Positions 6,357 through 9,505 of a stretch of DNA of 9,505 nt are shown piece after piece. The DNA is from an uncultured Collinsella sp. (GTDB taxonomy: Bacteria; Actinomycetota; Coriobacteriia; Coriobacteriales; Coriobacteriaceae): the NCBI GenBank assembly GCA_902470915.1, contig CABRIB010000075.1:1-9505 (forward strand), written 5' to 3'. The position numbers and the translations under genes were made by a program. Under the pieces are notes generated by a model. That model did no database searches, was not told the DNA's origin, and saw nothing but the letters and a program-made list of their open reading frames with translations. The first letter of the stretch is position 1. Every line of letters starts with the position of its first letter.

Positions 6357-6701
6357 ATGGAGTACAAGACGACGGCAAAGTTGGTCATTCAAGCGTGCGA
6401 CAAGGATTTACCGGGCGTCTTCGGCCACGGCTGCGTCTTGCTGCTGCAGGGCATCGCCCGCGAGCACTCGCTCAACCGCGCCGCCAAGAGCATGGGCATG
6501 GCCTATTCCAAAGCGTGGCGTATTGTAAACGAGGCCGAAGGCCAGCTAGGCTGCAAGCTCATCAAACGCGACGGCGCCCGCGGATCCACGCTCACCCCCG
6601 CTGGAGAGCGAGCCATAGCGGTCTACGAGGAGCTGCAGACCGACATCAACCAAGTAATTGCCGCAAAGGCCAACGACCTCATCGCCAGCATAAAAGAATA
6701 G
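6357..6701 (+). CDS. Single-domain ModE/LysR-type winged-helix DNA-binding protein
   Basis: A small transcription regulator of 114 aa from ATG 6357, or 117 aa from an in-frame GTG at 6348. The winged helix matches the N-terminal domain of molybdate regulators of the ModE type: SLNRAAKSMGMAYSKAWRIV is the helix-turn-helix. GCKLIKRDGARGSTLTPAGERAI is the wing and the typical LTPAGE ending, followed by a C-terminal helix that probably dimerises. The molybdate-binding MOP domains of full ModE (about 260 aa) are absent. It therefore either senses nothing directly or works with a partner. The ribosome binding site is ambiguous: GGGGAG (6340-6345) is 11 nt from the ATG but only 2 nt from the GTG, so I prefer the ATG. 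It is divergent from guaB, and the operator-like array between them makes autoregulation or guaB control plausible. No molybdenum genes are nearby. Family confident, target unknown. Confidence 0.85.
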   Translation: MEYKTTAKLVIQACDKDLPGVFGHGCVLLLQGIAREHSLNRAAKSMGMAYSKAWRIVNEAEGQLGCKLIKRDGARGSTLTPAGERAIAVYEELQTDINQVIAAKANDLIASIKE

Positions 6702-6740
6702 CCAATTTAGGACGGGGCCTTATAGCCACGCAACCCCTTC

Positions 6741-6817
6741 TCATAAGTTGCGGTGAAATAGGGACTGTTTATGCGGTTAAAGCCGTAAATCAATCCCTAT
6801 TTCACCGCAACTTATGA
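6741..6817. repeat. Perfect 24-bp inverted repeat between convergent genes
   Basis: Arms 6741-6764 and 6794-6817 are perfectly complementary over 24 bp, around a 29-nt centre that is itself partly complementary (CGG/CCG with flanking A-T pairs). The whole 77-nt unit folds as one hairpin. It fills much of the 133-nt gap between the 3' ends of the HTH gene and the PLP-family gene. Neither side has a T tract, so it is not a typical terminator. A small non-autonomous repeat or a bidirectional transcription barrier are both possible. I see no target-site duplication. Confidence 0.88.
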
Positions 6818-6834
6818 AGTCGAGGATGATTTAG

Positions 6835-7827
6835 CTAGTTGCGGAGGGCGTTGTCTAGGGTGGCGGCCACGATCAAGGGGTCGTCGGTGCCGGCGAAGAG
6901 GCGGATGGTGTTCCCCTGCTTGCCGCGTGGGGCCGAAAGGCGCGTCGTTGCACCGCCGGCGGGCGATGCGCGGAACCCCTCAGGCAAAGCATCAAAAAGC
7001 TTGCCCGCGCTACGCTCGATAAGGTCAAATTCAACTGCCGGGCCAAAGCCGTGCTCGAGGATTCCCGTTGCAACCGCATGGTCGGGATGCGAACTCAGCC
7101 CGGGATAGCGCACGTTGCGCACCATCTCGTTGGCGGCCAGATACTCGGCCAGCGCACGGGCGCGGTCGAAGTGTGCCTGCATGCGGGTATCGAGCGAGTC
7201 CAGCCCGCGCTCCAGCACACCAGCCTCGTCAGTAGGCAAACCAAGCTTGCCCAAGCCACAGCCCTCAAACAGGACGTGCACGCACTCAGCCGCGGCATCC
7301 ACACGATGGCGCTTGAACTGCGAGCGCGCGACCGATACGGCAACCAACTTGCGTGAAGCGTTACCGGCGCACACACGGTCGAGCGCTTCGAGCGACAGCA
7401 CGGCACCCAAGCGCAACGGATCGCAGCCAAAAGCCGACGCCACGGTGTTGTCCACAACCAGCAGCGCATGGGCCTCGCGAGCCGCTCGACCCAGCGTACG
7501 CAGATCGGGCACGCGCAGTCCAAACCCGCCGATGGAGTTGACGAACCACCACAGGTGCGGCCCCTCGGCATCAAACGAAGCATCAAAGACCTCGGACGCG
7601 GCGGTAAACGCATCGGCGGACGGCGAGCCCGCCAGCGCAACATCGCGGCCATCAAAGCCGTGCGCAAATGCTTCGGTAAAGTCATCCGCAAAGGCCACCA
7701 GGCGGTCACCGGGACGCACAATCCCCAACAGAGACAGCGCCGCCGGAACATGCGAAGCCGCAAGCAACCGCGCCTCACGCGCGCCGGTCCTCAAAGCCCA
7801 GGCCTCTTCTAGCCGCTGTACGCCCAT
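6835..7827 (-). CDS. Divergent Cys/Met-metabolism PLP-dependent family protein, probable loss of catalytic lysine
   Basis: A 330-aa protein with the fold of cystathionine gamma-synthase/lyase enzymes. Recognisable blocks are HALLVVDNT (residues 120-128, with D126 at the PLP-nitrogen aspartate position), DPLRLGA, LDTRMQAHFDRARALAEYLA, VRNVRYPGLSSHPDH and, near the end, TIRLFAGTDDP, carrying the substrate-carboxylate arginine. Against E. coli MetB from memory, the HSCTKY block that holds the PLP lysine aligns without gaps to EALDRV, so arginine (R151) replaces lysine. The PLP-stacking tyrosine aligns with F50, and the N-terminal YSR..NP segment is missing. The frame is intact with no stop or frameshift, suggesting a maintained but altered protein rather than a decaying gene. 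ATG at 7827 is preceded by GGAGG at 7 nt; longer frames would read through the terminator at 7850-7884. Its substrate is unknown, and it may be a pseudoenzyme. Confidence 0.75.
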   Translation of the reverse strand: MGVQRLEEAWALRTGAREARLLAASHVPAALSLLGIVRPGDRLVAFADDFTEAFAHGFDGRDVALAGSPSADAFTAASEVFDASFDAEGPHLWWFVNSIGGFGLRVPDLRTLGRAAREAHALLVVDNTVASAFGCDPLRLGAVLSLEALDRVCAGNASRKLVAVSVARSQFKRHRVDAAAECVHVLFEGCGLGKLGLPTDEAGVLERGLDSLDTRMQAHFDRARALAEYLAANEMVRNVRYPGLSSHPDHAVATGILEHGFGPAVEFDLIERSAGKLFDALPEGFRASPAGGATTRLSAPRGKQGNTIRLFAGTDDPLIVAATLDNALRN

Positions 7828-7849
7828 ACGGCAACCTCCTTTCATTAAC

Positions 7850-7884
7850 AAAAACCCACGATGCGGATGTTCCCGCATCGTGGG
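7850..7884 (-). terminator. Intrinsic terminator after the GH32 gene, abutting the next gene's ribosome binding site
   Basis: A 12-bp perfect stem (CCCACGATGCGG at 7855-7866 with 7873-7884) closes a 6-nt loop and is followed on the minus strand by TTTTT (7850-7854). It lies 38 nt after the GH32 stop and 22 nt before the PLP-family ATG. It most simply ends the GH32 transcript. A TATACT hexamer at 7895-7900 on the same strand leaves open a leader-attenuator role for the downstream gene. Confidence 0.85.
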
Positions 7885-7922
7885 CAACGGCTGCAGTATA
7901 GCGCCGATATGCGACGAATCTC

Positions 7923-9462
7923 CTAGATATTGAGCGCGTGATAGGTCACGCTCGCACCCGGAGCGTCAACGGTCACGCCATAGGCCTCGGGATAGATGCG
8001 CGTCGAAAACACGAGCGCACCATCGTTCACAAACACCTCGACCGACGAGGCATCGCCAACAATGCGCACGTTACGAACCTCGTCGACGGACTCCCAGCGC
8101 ACAGTACGACCGCAACCGGCAGAAGCGCGGCCCTCATCGGTAAATCGCATCTCAAAGCGCGCGGGCAGTTCGCCCTCGGCGGGCACAAACGCCAGCTTCA
8201 GCTCGCCATCAACGGTCGCGGTGAACGCACCGTCAACACCGTCGACAACAACGTCAAAGCAGGTATCGCCGGCAACCTCCAACGAGCCCTCCCCTACACG
8301 CACCGAGGCATAATGGTGCTCAATCTCGCGCGCCGGCTGCTGCAGTACCACGCCGCCGTCACCGGCCGTAAGCTCGCGCGGCACCGTCATGCAGTGCTGC
8401 CAGCCGCACACCACGGTCGGTGCGTTGCCATAGGTCGGCTCATCGGGAATGCCCATCCAGCCGATTAGAATATGGCGACCGTCCTCGGCCGTGAACTCCT
8501 GCGGCGCATAGAAGTCAAAACCGGCGTCCCACAGGCGGAACTCGCCCAGCTCATAGGCACCGTCACCACCGGCAATGTCGCCCGTTACAGGCATGTAGCC
8601 AGCAGCGTATACGTTGCCGCGGTCCCAACGGCCGCCCTCGAGCCCCTGGGGAGAGAAAGACAGAAACCTTGCCGGTACACCGCCATCCGCCTCAAGCTCA
8701 AGGTATCCCGGGCACTCCCACATAAAGCCAAAGCGCTCGGGCGTAGACACACGGCTCTCGAGCTCCCAACTCAGCATATCGGCCGAGCCATACACCAGGA
8801 TCTCACCCACATCGCGCCCGGCACCCTCGCCGTGCATGGCGCAAAATCGACTATCGACATGCGGACCGTCCACGCGACGACGCGCGCCCAGCACCATGTG
8901 GTAACGCCCATCATCATCGCGCCACACCTTGGGGTCACGCACGTGGCAGGTCAAATCCTCGGGATAATCCTCGGACGCCAGCACCACGCGCTTTTGGCTG
9001 AACTCCCGACCGGCAAGGCCATCAACGCTCTCGACATAAACAGTATCGGCGCGGCGGCCGGTATTGACGTAGTCGTACGTCCCGTCCGAATCGGAAAGCT
9101 TAACGTTGCCCGTATAAAGTACGCGAATGCGACCGTCCTCGGCAAGCGCGGAGCCCGAATACACGCCATGGCAATCGAACGGCTCGTCGGGCAGCAATGG
9201 GGCGCCAACGTAGTCCCACGTCATAAGATCGCGGCTCGTCGCATGGCCCCAGGTCTTAACGCCGCCCTCGACATCAAACGGCGCATACTGAAAATAGGCA
9301 TGGAACACGCCACCCGCCTGGCAGAGACCGTTGGGGTCGTTGAGCCAACCCGCCGGCGGCATAATATGGAAGTGCTGGCCATACACGCCATGACCGCACT
9401 CAGAGGCGGCAGCGTCAACAGCGGCAACCAACTTTGCAAGGTCGCGACCAAGTGCATTAGAC
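7923..9462 (-). CDS. GH32 beta-fructofuranosidase (sucrose / sucrose-6-phosphate hydrolase), 5' end missing
   Basis: Hydrolyses the fructosyl bond of sucrose, sucrose-6-phosphate or related fructosides, probably in the cytoplasm, since no signal peptide is seen in what remains. There are 512 genuine residues. All three GH32 signatures are present: nucleophile motif WLNDPNG (D42 of the remaining part), RDP (D176, transition-state stabiliser) and the acid/base motif MWECPGY (E249). A C-terminal beta-sandwich follows, with VEVFVNDGALVFSTRIYPE typical of the family. QHFHIMPPAGWLNDPNG resembles SacA/ScrB-type enzymes, where this motif lies about 40 residues from the start, so few residues are likely missing. 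The apparent N-terminus MGSEMCIRDR is translated adapter, not protein. The true start and promoter lie outside the window. Substrate (sucrose, its phosphate or fructans) cannot be fixed without the neighbouring transporter. The terminator at 7850-7884 ends it. Confidence 0.95.
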
Positions 9463-9505
9463 CTGTCTCTTATACACATCTCCGAGCCCACGAGACGGAC
9501 TCCTA
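9463..9505 (-). other. Untrimmed Nextera i7-side sequencing adapter (artefact)
   Basis: Positions 9463-9481 are the reverse complement of the Tn5 mosaic end. Positions 9482-9496 are the Nextera read-2 segment. Positions 9497-9504 (GGACTCCT) match a standard i7 index, and 9505 begins the P7 flank. Genomic sequence ends at 9462. Confidence 0.98.

Noticed and set aside
6259..6817. Frames 6259-6528 and 6395-6817 on the plus strand overlapping the HTH gene
   Set aside because: They are out-of-frame shadows of the HTH gene; the second ends by reading into the 24-bp inverted repeat.
7828..7887. Longer N-terminus of the PLP-family protein (from 7887)
   Set aside because: The extension is the translated terminator hairpin, and GGAGG sits ideally before ATG 7827.
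49..9462. CRISPR array, transposase, phage genes, rRNA or a defence/secretion system
   Set aside because: No regularly spaced direct repeats, integrase or transposase motifs, or clustered defence genes are present. All genes but one belong to familiar housekeeping or sugar-metabolism families.

Overview
The window is one high-GC bacterial contig. Untrimmed Illumina Nextera adapters flank it on both ends (1-48 and 9463-9505), so only about 49-9462 is biological sequence. Gene content, GC-rich codon use and the protein types suggest an anaerobic gut actinobacterium of the class Coriobacteriia, most likely Collinsella or a close relative. That placement is inference; no rRNA or other decisive marker is present. 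Six genes lie on the minus strand and one on the plus strand. No phage, transposase, CRISPR, rRNA or tRNA was found, and I see no convincing undescribed multi-gene system.

Right to left in the transcription direction of the minus strand, the layout is as follows. (1) 7923-9462 is a nearly complete GH32 sucrose or sucrose-6-phosphate hydrolase, whose first residues are replaced by adapter. It is followed by an intrinsic terminator (7850-7884). (2) 6835-7827 is a divergent member of the Cys/Met-metabolism PLP family whose catalytic lysine position appears to be substituted. (3) 6357-6701 on the plus strand is a small, single-domain ModE/LysR-type DNA-binding protein. It is convergent with the PLP-family gene across a perfect 24-bp inverted repeat (6741-6817) and divergent from guaB. 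(4) 4652-6163 is guaB (IMP dehydrogenase of the Tritrichomonas-like bacterial type), giving GMP synthesis. (5) 4282-4651 is a 370-nt gene-free stretch packed with palindromes, including a 119-nt near-perfect hairpin just upstream of leuS. (6) 1705-4281 is leuS, closed by a strong terminator (1640-1674). (7) 952-1446 rimP and 49-950 nusA form the start of the classical rimP-nusA operon, with nusA cut off by the contig end.

The most interesting regulatory signal is in the rimP-nusA leader. A good sigma-70-type promoter (1525-1553) is followed within about 20 nt by a complete intrinsic terminator (1467-1499), which lies before the rimP ribosome binding site. This is the architecture expected for attenuation of nusA by its own product, as reported in Bacillus subtilis. 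Other points worth attention are the PLP-family protein with a degenerate active site, the 7-bp-phased half-site array between guaB and the HTH gene, and the unexplained long palindromes.
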